Shown piece after piece: positions 1 through 6,793 of a stretch of 64,000 nt of DNA. The position numbers were made by a program, and so were the translations under genes. The DNA comes from Spectribacter acetivorans. GTDB lineage: Bacteria > Pseudomonadota > Gammaproteobacteria > Nevskiales > Salinisphaeraceae. Location: NCBI RefSeq assembly GCF_031846305.1, contig NZ_JAVRHY010000001.1, forward strand, positions 62,001 through 126,000, given 5' to 3'. Every line of letters starts with the position of its first letter. Within the stretch, counting starts at the first letter, position 1. Below the pieces are notes generated by a model that made no database searches, was not told where the DNA came from, and worked only from the letters and a program-made list of their open reading frames with translations.

Positions 1-130
1 GCAGAAGCCATCTCAAGCACCCGCGTGAGCCGCGTTGCTGCCCAAAATCGCGCCAGGCAAGGCGCGTGGCGCCGGCCCTAGCACTCCTAGGGCCAAGCCG
101 CGCAACGCCGCATGGCGTGATTTTGGGCGC
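1..130 (-). repeat. Structured stem-loop repeat, copy A (inverted, may be cut by window edge)
   Basis: Read on the minus strand this copy ends in the same sequence that carries the plsX start at 246-270: bases 3-27 are the reverse complement of 246-270 at 23 of 25 positions. It folds into a long stem: 41-55 pairs with 113-127 (CCCAAAATC with GATTTTGGG, then six more pairs with one G-T). Inside is a perfect apical hairpin, 74-81 with 87-94 and loop CACTC. Shared blocks with copy B are GCGGCGTTGC and GCGCCTTGC. No coding potential was recognised. The element may continue left of the window. Family unknown; a MITE or REP-like element is possible. Confidence 0.6.
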
Positions 131-270
131 AACCCTTCGGGACGGGGCCATTGGGCCGCACTGCGGCGTTGCGGCTCGCTCATGTGGTAGGACCACACGT
201 CGCTCCCCGCGCCTTGCATTGCAGCCCAATGGCAGCCGTCGCGGCCACGGGGGTGTTTGAGATGGCTTCT
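131..270 (+). repeat. Structured stem-loop repeat, copy B, running into the plsX start
   Basis: This copy lies head-to-head with copy A. Its outer stem is GCCATTGGGC (147-156) with GCCCAATGGC (224-233), ten perfect pairs. The apical hairpin is TGTGGT (183-188) with ACCACA (192-197). The stem sequences differ from copy A but pair in both, while GCGGCGTTGC, GCGCCTTGC and the 3' end through ATGGCTTCT are shared. The 3' end includes the first three codons of plsX. So the plsX leader, and possibly its first codons, come from or are copied into the element. Confidence 0.6.
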
Positions 271-1290
271 ACGATCGCAGTGGATACGATGAGCGGGGAC
301 CAGGGCTACAAGGCCGCGGTCCCGGCCGCACTGCGCAGTCTCGATAAGCATCCGGACCTGTCCCTGATTCTGGTCGGGGACCAGGCGCTGCTCGAGCGCG
401 CCCTGGCGGAACACAAGGTCAAGACCTCCGATCGACTGGTAATCCAGCATGCGTCGCAGGTGGTCGACATGTGGGAGGCTCCTTCCAAGGCGCTGCGCAG
501 CAAGAAGGACTCGTCGATGCGCGTGGCGGTGGATCTGGTCCACACCGGGCGTGCCTGCGCCTGCGTGTCGGCCGGCAATACCGGGGCGCTGATGGCCACG
601 GCACGCTTCGTGCTCAAGACGCTGCCCGGCATCGACCGGCCGGCCATCATCTCGCCGATTCCCTCGCGCAACGGGCACACCCTGATGCTCGATCTGGGCG
701 CCAACTCCGAGTGCACCCCCGAACAGCTGTTCCAGTTCGCCGTCATGGGGTCGGTGCTGGCCTCCGCGGTTCACGGCATCGACAACCCGCGTGTCGGTCT
801 GCTCAATATCGGTGCCGAGGAAATCAAGGGCAATCCCCAGATCCAGTGGGCTGGTCGGCTGCTCAGCGGCAGCAAGCTCAACTACATCGGTTATGTCGAG
901 GGCAACGACATCTACGTCGGTGATGTCGACGTCGTAGTGTGCGACGGCTTTATCGGCAACGTGGCGCTGAAGACCAGTGAAGGCCTCGGCAAGCTCATCG
1001 CCCAGTTCCTGCGGGAGGAGTTCTCCCGTCACTGGGGCACGCGGCTGGCGGGCCTAGCGGCAATGCCGGTGCTCAAGTCCTTCCGCAAGCGGGTTGACCC
1101 CCGCAACTACAATGGGGCGAGTTTCCTGGGCCTGCAGGGCATCGTGATCAAGTCGCATGGTGATGCCGATGCGATCGCCTTCCACAGCGCGCTGGAAACG
1201 GCCCTGCTCGAGGTGAAGAACTCGGTACCGCGGCGTATCAGCAACCTGCTGGCCTCGGTGCTGGGCGAGGACGCGGAAGCCATTCAGTAG
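262..1290 (+). CDS. plsX: Phosphate acyltransferase PlsX
   Basis: PlsX makes acyl-phosphate from acyl-ACP, the donor for PlsY in phosphatidic acid synthesis, at the inner membrane. The 342-residue product has the family hallmarks: an N-terminal AVDTMSGD glycine loop, KKDSSMRVA, CVSAGNTGALM, LDLGAN, LLNIG.EE..KG and CDGF.GN..LK. I chose ATG 262 because the conserved N-terminus starts there; the frame is open upstream to 151 but that part lies in the repeat. No clear Shine-Dalgarno is visible. The gene normally sits between rpmF and fabH/fabD. Here it is preceded by structured repeats and followed by clpS, so it has left its usual fatty-acid cluster. Confidence 0.95.
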   Translation: MASTIAVDTMSGDQGYKAAVPAALRSLDKHPDLSLILVGDQALLERALAEHKVKTSDRLVIQHASQVVDMWEAPSKALRSKKDSSMRVAVDLVHTGRACACVSAGNTGALMATARFVLKTLPGIDRPAIISPIPSRNGHTLMLDLGANSECTPEQLFQFAVMGSVLASAVHGIDNPRVGLLNIGAEEIKGNPQIQWAGRLLSGSKLNYIGYVEGNDIYVGDVDVVVCDGFIGNVALKTSEGLGKLIAQFLREEFSRHWGTRLAGLAAMPVLKSFRKRVDPRNYNGASFLGLQGIVIKSHGDADAIAFHSALETALLEVKNSVPRRISNLLASVLGEDAEAIQ

Positions 1291-1362
1291 CGGCCCGGAA
1301 CGTTTGCGCCCGCGGCGCGTCCAATACCGCGTGATCACGCCCGACCGCGCCACCGCGATTGA

Positions 1363-1368
1363 TACAAT
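1363..1368 (+). promoter_or_regulatory. Possible -10 box for clpS
   Basis: TACAAT lies 41 bases before the clpS start in the 119-base gap after plsX. The matching -35 region (CCGACC at 1341) is poor. It suggests clpS-clpA can be transcribed separately from plsX. Weak call. Confidence 0.3.
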
Positions 1369-1409
1369 ACGGGCCTGTTCCGTAGCCGCCAGAATCCCGC
1401 CATCTGCCC

Positions 1410-1736
1410 ATGAGCAACAGCACGCCGAAGCAACCCGACGGCGACGTCGGTGCCGACGTCGAGGAAGCGCCGCCGGAAACCCGGCAGCCGCCGCTTTACA
1501 AGGTGGTGATGCACAACGACGACTTCACCCCGATGGAATTCGTGGTGGAAGTCCTGCAGGGCTTCTTCAAGCTCTCGCGCGATCAGGCGATGCAGGTCAT
1601 GCTGACCGTGCATACTCGCGGCAAGGCGGTGGCAGGCACCTTTTCGGCCCAGATCGCCGAGACCAAGACCGCCCAGGTCAACGACTACGCCCGTGCCCAC
1701 CAGCACCCGCTGTTGTGTACTATGGAAAAGGCTTGA
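1410..1736 (+). CDS. clpS: ATP-dependent Clp protease adaptor ClpS
   Basis: ClpS recognises proteins with N-terminal Leu, Phe, Trp or Tyr and hands them to ClpAP. The 108-residue product has a flexible polar N-terminal tail of about 25 residues, then the ClpS core with the signature YKVVMHNDDFTPMEFVV forming the N-degron pocket, and a C-terminal block with FSAQIAETKTAQV. The length is normal. clpA follows after 34 bases, so the two are probably one transcript. With aat nearby on the other strand this forms a complete N-degron set (tagging, recognition, unfolding); the peptidase ClpP is not in the window. Confidence 0.97.
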   Translation: MSNSTPKQPDGDVGADVEEAPPETRQPPLYKVVMHNDDFTPMEFVVEVLQGFFKLSRDQAMQVMLTVHTRGKAVAGTFSAQIAETKTAQVNDYARAHQHPLLCTMEKA

Positions 1737-1770
1737 ACCGGATGCGCCAACCGCGCAAGGATTCCCCGCA

Positions 1771-4032
1771 ATGCTGAGCCAGGAGTTACAAACCGCCCTC
1801 GACGCGGCCTTCATGACCGCGCGGCGCGCCAGCCACGAGATGCTCACCATCGAGCACCTGCTGCTGTCGCTGCTGGACAACCCGGGTGTGGTCGAGGTGT
1901 TGCAGGCCTGCAGCGTGGACATGACCCGTCTCGAGCAGGAACTGCGCGCCTACATCGACACCCACGTGCCGGTGGTCAGCGACGCCGAGGATCACGAGGT
2001 TCAGCCCACCCTCGGTTTCCAGCGGGTACTGCAGCGAGCCGTGTATCACGTGCAGTCTTCCGGCAAGAAGGAAGTCAGCGCGGTCAACGTGCTGGTAGCG
2101 ATGTTCTCCGAGCAGGACTCGCATGCGGTGTATCTGCTCAACGAGCAGGGCATCACGCGGCTGGATGTGGTCAATTTCATCTCCCACGGCATTTCCAAGA
2201 TCGGTTCCGAAAGCGACGGCGACGAAGCCGCGGCCGAGAAGGAAGGCGAGGGCGCCGAGGAAGACGGCAAGAGTCCGCTGGAGCAGTACACCACCAATCT
2301 CAACCGCAAGGCCGCGGAAGGTCGCATCGACCCGCTGATCGGCCGCGAGAACGAGATCGAGCGGGTGATCCAGACACTGTGCCGGCGCCGCAAGAACAAT
2401 CCGCTGCTGGTGGGCGAGGCCGGCGTGGGCAAGACCGCCATCGCCGAAGGCCTGGCACGCCTGATCATTGAAGACCGGGTGCCGCCGATCCTGGCGGACG
2501 GCACCATCTATTCGCTGGACCTGGGCGCATTGATCGCCGGCACCAAGTACCGCGGCGATTTCGAGAAGCGCCTCAAGGGCGTGCTGGCGCAGCTGGGCCG
2601 CAAGAAGGGCTCGATGCTGTTCATCGACGAGATCCACACCGTGATCGGGGCCGGCGCGGCCTCCGGCGGGGTGATGGACGCCTCCAATCTGATCAAGCCG
2701 CTGCTGGCCTCGGGCGAGCTGCGCTGCATTGGCGCCACCACCTATCAGGAATTCCGCGGCATCTTCGAAAAGGACCGGGCTCTGGCCCGGCGCTTCCAGA
2801 AGGTGGACGTGCCCGAGCCCAGCGTACCCGACACGGTGCAGATCCTGCGCGGGCTCAAACCCCGGTTCGAGGAACACCACCAGGTCCGCTACACCCACAC
2901 CGCGCTGGAAGCGGCCGCCGAACTGGCCTCGCGCCACATCAACGACCGCCATCTGCCGGACAAGGCGATTGACGTGATCGACGAGGCCGGTGCGCGTCTG
3001 CGTCTGCGCCCGAGCACACGCCGCCGCAAGACCGTGCAGGTGCACGATATCGAGGACATGGTCGCCCGCATCGCGCGTATCCCGCCGAAGAGCGTATCCC
3101 GCTCCGACCGCGACGTGCTCAAGACCCTGGATCGCGACCTCAAGCTGGTGATCTTCGGTCAGGACGAGGCCGTGGATACCCTGTCCGGCGCGATCAAGAT
3201 GGCCCGTTCCGGGCTGGACAATCCGGACAAACCGATTGGCTCGTTCCTGTTCGCCGGCCCCACCGGCGTGGGCAAGACCGAGGTCACCCGGCAGCTGGCC
3301 CTGCATCTCGGTGTGGAGCTGATCCGCTTCGACATGTCCGAGTACATGGAGCGGCACACGGTGTCGCGCCTGATCGGTGCGCCGCCCGGCTATGTCGGAT
3401 TCGATCAGGGTGGCCTGTTAACCGAAGCCGTCACCAAGCAGCCGCACTCGCTTGTTCTGCTTGACGAAATTGAAAAGGCGCACCCGGATGTCTTCAACCT
3501 GCTGCTGCAGGTAATGGACCACGGCAAGCTCACTGACAACAACGGCCGGGAAGCGGATTTCCGCAACGTGATCCTGGTGATGACCACCAATGCCGGGGCC
3601 GAGGACATGGCCCGCCGGTCGATCGGGTTTGCCGAGCAGGATCACTCCACCGATTCGATGGAAGTGATCCGCCGCGCCTTCTCGCCCGAGTTCCGCAACC
3701 GGCTGGATTCGATCATCCAGTTCCGCGCGCTGGGCGACGACGTGATCGGCCGGGTGGTGGACAAGTTCATCCTCCAGTTGGAGGCCCAGCTGGAGAGCCG
3801 CGGGGTCACGCTGGAAGTCGATGCCGACGCCCGGGCATGGCTCGGCCGGCGCGGTTACGATCCCAAGATGGGTGCCCGCCCGATGGCGCGCGTGATCCAG
3901 GACAACATCAAGAAACCACTGGCCGAGGAACTGCTGTTCGGTCAGCTCACCGGTGGTGGCAGGGTGGTCGTGCACGAGCGTGACGACCAGCTGGATCTGG
4001 AGGTGATTCCCCGGGAGACGGTCAGCGCCTGA
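1771..4032 (+). CDS. clpA: ATP-dependent Clp protease ATP-binding subunit ClpA
   Basis: A 753-residue AAA+ unfoldase that feeds substrates to ClpP. Visible are the N-terminal Clp repeat domain (residues 1-145), an acidic linker, AAA-1 with Walker A GEAGVGKT near residue 215 and DEIHT, and AAA-2 with Walker A GPTGVGKT near residue 496, LLDEIEKAH, and the IGF tripeptide near residue 618 that docks ClpP. Start ATG 1771 matches the family N-terminus (MLSQELQ); an upstream in-frame extension to 1693 overlaps clpS and is rejected. Confidence 0.97.
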   Translation: MLSQELQTALDAAFMTARRASHEMLTIEHLLLSLLDNPGVVEVLQACSVDMTRLEQELRAYIDTHVPVVSDAEDHEVQPTLGFQRVLQRAVYHVQSSGKKEVSAVNVLVAMFSEQDSHAVYLLNEQGITRLDVVNFISHGISKIGSESDGDEAAAEKEGEGAEEDGKSPLEQYTTNLNRKAAEGRIDPLIGRENEIERVIQTLCRRRKNNPLLVGEAGVGKTAIAEGLARLIIEDRVPPILADGTIYSLDLGALIAGTKYRGDFEKRLKGVLAQLGRKKGSMLFIDEIHTVIGAGAASGGVMDASNLIKPLLASGELRCIGATTYQEFRGIFEKDRALARRFQKVDVPEPSVPDTVQILRGLKPRFEEHHQVRYTHTALEAAAELASRHINDRHLPDKAIDVIDEAGARLRLRPSTRRRKTVQVHDIEDMVARIARIPPKSVSRSDRDVLKTLDRDLKLVIFGQDEAVDTLSGAIKMARSGLDNPDKPIGSFLFAGPTGVGKTEVTRQLALHLGVELIRFDMSEYMERHTVSRLIGAPPGYVGFDQGGLLTEAVTKQPHSLVLLDEIEKAHPDVFNLLLQVMDHGKLTDNNGREADFRNVILVMTTNAGAEDMARRSIGFAEQDHSTDSMEVIRRAFSPEFRNRLDSIIQFRALGDDVIGRVVDKFILQLEAQLESRGVTLEVDADARAWLGRRGYDPKMGARPMARVIQDNIKKPLAEELLFGQLTGGGRVVVHERDDQLDLEVIPRETVSA

Positions 4033-4062
4033 GAGTGCTGTAATCCCCGGGGGTGGCGCGTG

Positions 4063-4281
4063 TCAGCGCCCGCGGTAGGTAATGCGACCCTTGCTCAGGT
4101 CGTAGGGCGTGAGCTGAACGGTGACGCTGTCGCCACGCAGGATGCGGATGTAATGCTTGCGCATCTTGCCGGAGATGTGCGCGGTCACCACGTGACCATT
4201 CTCCAGCTTCACCCGAAAGGTGGTGTTCGGCAGGGTCTCGACGACCGTGCCTTCCATTTCAATGTGTTCTTCCTTGGCCAT
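4063..4281 (-). CDS. infA: Translation initiation factor IF-1
   Basis: A 72-residue OB-fold protein that binds the 30S A site during initiation. The sequence begins MAKEEHIEMEGTVVE and ends LSKGRITYRGR, both typical, and 72 residues is the canonical length. The frame is open upstream to 4347 but the extra residues are not family-like and would overlap aat. The gene is convergent with clpA (30-base gap) and lies 58 bases downstream of aat on the same strand. Confidence 0.97.
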   Translation of the reverse strand: MAKEEHIEMEGTVVETLPNTTFRVKLENGHVVTAHISGKMRKHYIRILRGDSVTVQLTPYDLSKGRITYRGR

Positions 4282-4339
4282 TGCCTCGTTTGATTCATGC
4301 CGGGAAAGCGCGCGATTATCCGGCAAAGCGCGCCGCGGT

Positions 4340-5095
4340 TCAATCATTTACGGCATGATCGGGCAGGTGGACGCGGCCAGCGGGCACGCTAAGGTCGAAT
4401 TGCCAGGGTCCGGCCGGCATCGGCTGACTGCCATAGCGCCGAACCAGATCGAGAAATTCCGTGCGCGGCATATCGAACGCGCCCATTCGGTACAGGTGCG
4501 GTGATCCCACCTGGCCGTCGATGATCGGAAAGCCCCAGCGGGCCAGTTGCCGCGCCAGCAGCGTCAGGCAGATGCGCGAGGCATTGGGCTGGCGCGAAAA
4601 CATCGATTCGCCGTAGAACACCCGCCCCAGCGCTACCCCGTAAAGCCCGCCGGCCAGCTGACCGTGGCGCCAGAACTCGATGGAATGGGCCAGCCCTCGC
4701 TGGTGCAGGGCGCGGTAGGCGGCGCGCATGTCCGAGCCCAGCCAGGTGCCGGGGTTGTGACCGCGAGGCGCGGCGCAACCGTCCAGCACGGCGCTGAAAT
4801 CGGTATCCAGCGTGACCGCGAAGTCGGCCTGGCGAATAATGCGGGCCAGACGCCGGCTGACGTGAACCGCGTCGGTGGCGAAGACCGCGCGCGGATCGGG
4901 TGACCACCAGAGGATGGACTCCTCCGGGTTGTACCAGGGAAAAATGCCGCGCCGATAGGCGTTGACCAGCCGCGTGGGTGACAGGTCGCCGCCCATGGCT
5001 AGCAGGCCGTTGGGCTGATGCAGCGCCAGCGCGGGGTCCGGGAAACCGGCGTCCGGGTCGGCGGGATCCAGCCAGTACAGGCGCAGGTTGGTCAT
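4340..5095 (-). CDS. aat: Leucyl/phenylalanyl-tRNA-protein transferase
   Basis: Aat adds Leu or Phe from aminoacyl-tRNA to proteins with N-terminal Arg or Lys, creating degrons read by ClpS. The 251-residue product shows the family features: GLLAMGGDLSP, RRGIFPWY, ILWWSPDPR, AYRALHQRGLAHSIE, GGLYGVALGRVFYGESMFS, and a C-terminal GSPHLYRMGA block. Its start overlaps the stop of the upstream DUF482 gene by four bases (ATGA), so the two are translationally coupled. The arginyl-tRNA transferase gene (ate/bpt) that commonly lies between aat and infA is absent here. Confidence 0.96.
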   Translation of the reverse strand: MTNLRLYWLDPADPDAGFPDPALALHQPNGLLAMGGDLSPTRLVNAYRRGIFPWYNPEESILWWSPDPRAVFATDAVHVSRRLARIIRQADFAVTLDTDFSAVLDGCAAPRGHNPGTWLGSDMRAAYRALHQRGLAHSIEFWRHGQLAGGLYGVALGRVFYGESMFSRQPNASRICLTLLARQLARWGFPIIDGQVGSPHLYRMGAFDMPRTEFLDLVRRYGSQPMPAGPWQFDLSVPAGRVHLPDHAVND

Positions 5096-6264
5096 GCCGC
5101 GGGCTGCCCGGCATCGGGAAAGGCGCAGCGGCGGCGCTGTTCATCCTGGTAATCCGCCATCATCCGGCGTTCCCGCTGCAGGAAATCGGCAATCGCCTGG
5201 CGCAGCCGCGGTTCACGGATCAGATGGGCGGAATAGGTTGCCACCGGTTCGAAGCCGCGCCGGATCTTGTGCTCGCCCTGCGCGCCGGCGTCGAACCGCG
5301 CCAGGCCGTCGCGGATGCAGGTGTCGATGCCATGGTAATAGCAGGTCTCGAAATGCAGGCCGTCGATATCCTCGACGCAGCCCCAGTGACGACCGTAGAG
5401 CGTGTCGCCGCCTCGCATCATGAAGGCCATGCCCAGCGGCTGATTGCCGAGCCGGGCGATGGCGTAGTGCACCTGATCCGGCATGGCGACGGCGAGCTGA
5501 CGAAAGAAGACGGGTGTGAGGTAGGGCAGCTGCCCGCGAATGCGATAGGTGCGGGCGTAGGCCGCGTAGAGCCAGTCCCACAGGTCTTCATCGATATCAC
5601 GCGGGTGCCAGTGCTCCACCACCACGCCGGCGTCGTGCAGTTTGCGTCGTTCCCGACGGATTTCCTTGCGCCGCCGGGCGGGCAGCGTAGCGAGGAATGC
5701 GTCGAAATCGGCGTAGTCGCGGTTGAACCACTGGAACTGGCAGTCACGACGCAGCAGGCCGCCGGCGGCTTCCAGCGCGCGGATATCGGCGTGATCAGCG
5801 AACAGCAGGTGCAGTGACGAGGCCTCCTGCGGGCCCGGCTGGATATGGTCATCCAGGGTCGCCGCCAGTTCCGCGCGATCGGCCTCGTGACGGGCGAGTA
5901 GCCGGGGGCCTTCCACTGGCGCGAAGGGAATCGCGCAGACCAGCTTGGGATAATAGTCGAGACCGCACTGGCGGTAGGCCTGCGCCCAGGCGAAGTCGAA
6001 CACGAATTCGCCGTAGGAATGCGCCTTGCGATAGGCCGGCGCGGCCGCCACCAGCCCGCTGTCGTCTTCCAGAATGATGTGCTCGGGTGCCCAGCCAGTG
6101 CCGGCACCGACGCTGCCGGAATCTTCCAGCGCCCGCAGGTATTCGTGCTGGATGAAGGGATAGTCACCGTGGCCGGCCGCCCGGACCAGCCCGTTCCAGG
6201 TGTCGGCATCGACGTCGCGAATGGAAGTGAGGCGTCGCAGGGACACGGGGGCATGGCAGGACAT
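5092..6264 (-). CDS. GNAT-fold acyltransferase of the DUF482 family
   Basis: A 390-residue protein resembling the DUF482 / peptidoglycan-synthesis-like N-acyltransferases. Seen: FVFDFAWAQAYRQCGLDYYPKLV, CAIPFAPVEGPR, SSLHLLF near the middle, QFQWFNRDYADFDAFLATLPARRRKEIRRER in pieces, and a C-terminal AYYxG-like block (FETCYYHGIDTCIRDGLARFDAGAQGEHK in part). The family is related in fold to the FemAB and Aat enzymes, but its substrate is not established. It overlaps aat by four bases, so a role alongside aminoacyl transfer or N-terminal modification is an inference from context only. Start ATG 6264 is preceded by a G-rich stretch. Confidence 0.8.
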   Translation of the reverse strand: MSCHAPVSLRRLTSIRDVDADTWNGLVRAAGHGDYPFIQHEYLRALEDSGSVGAGTGWAPEHIILEDDSGLVAAAPAYRKAHSYGEFVFDFAWAQAYRQCGLDYYPKLVCAIPFAPVEGPRLLARHEADRAELAATLDDHIQPGPQEASSLHLLFADHADIRALEAAGGLLRRDCQFQWFNRDYADFDAFLATLPARRRKEIRRERRKLHDAGVVVEHWHPRDIDEDLWDWLYAAYARTYRIRGQLPYLTPVFFRQLAVAMPDQVHYAIARLGNQPLGMAFMMRGGDTLYGRHWGCVEDIDGLHFETCYYHGIDTCIRDGLARFDAGAQGEHKIRRGFEPVATYSAHLIREPRLRQAIADFLQRERRMMADYQDEQRRRCAFPDAGQPAA

Positions 6265-6297
6265 GCCCCCGTTTCTAACCCCGACCGGTGACCGAAA

Positions 6298-6633
6298 TCA
6301 ATTCAGCACGTACTGACCGGGCACCTGATGGCGCAGCGCGAACTGCACGCAGGCTTCGTGTTCAAAGGCGCTGACGCGGTGGGTATCGTTGTCCAGCGCG
6401 TCGGCTTCGGTCATGCGCCCATCGCCATCGAACCGGATCAGCGCGCCGGTGGTGTACACCCGCAGTTCGCCCTGCGCGGGCTGATTGTCGTCATACGCCA
6501 CCTGCAGATAACGCAGGGCCTTGTCGGCGTACTGAGGCAGTGGCGTGAGGCCGCTGGCCACGCGTGCCGCCTCCTGCTCTGAGAACTCGTCCACTCGGCC
6601 GTCCGGGTCCAGTAGATAATGTCGGGTTGCCAT
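6298..6633 (-). CDS. Conserved hypothetical protein, 111 aa
   Basis: I do not recognise the family. The product is 111 residues, soluble and acidic, beginning MATRHYLLDPDGRVDEFS with several aromatic and hydrophobic stretches (ALRYLQVAYDD, ACVQFALRHQVPGQYVLN). ATG 6633 is chosen because AAGGTGA lies seven bases upstream; the in-frame ATG at 6666 has no such site. It has the same strand as the DUF482 gene, with 33 bases between them, and may be in the same operon with aat. No signal peptide or membrane segment. Confidence 0.6.
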   Translation of the reverse strand: MATRHYLLDPDGRVDEFSEQEAARVASGLTPLPQYADKALRYLQVAYDDNQPAQGELRVYTTGALIRFDGDGRMTEADALDNDTHRVSAFEHEACVQFALRHQVPGQYVLN

Positions 6634-6721
6634 GGTCGATTCACCTTGGTTTGTGACCATACTCATGCCCTGAATATGCGCCCTTCGTACGCCGGTTCAA
6701 GGCAAGACCACCGCCGCACGT

Positions 6722-6727
6722 TATAAT
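6722..6727 (+). promoter_or_regulatory. Likely -10 box for ftsK
   Basis: A perfect TATAAT lies 67 bases before ftsK in the divergent gap with the 111-residue gene. A -35 is not clear; TTCAAG at 6696 gives a 20-base spacer. Confidence 0.4.
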
Positions 6728-6793
6728 TAACGGCATGGGATCGCGCCCTTCAATGCAGCCGGTTCGGCAGGCCGGAAGCCGCCGGGGCACGTG

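Noticed and set aside
183..197. attC-like integron recombination site in the plsX upstream repeat
   Set aside because: The variable stems with fixed blocks recall attC sites, but the GTTRRRY/RYYYAAC core sequences are missing and no integrase or cassette is present.
13..1032. Long open frame of 339 codons on the minus strand across plsX
   Set aside because: It is the shadow of plsX and the repeats; the product has no recognisable motif and plsX is certain.
1786..3357. 523-codon minus-strand frame across clpA
   Set aside because: GC-rich codon bias of clpA leaves antisense frames open; His/Gly/Val-rich translation without family features.
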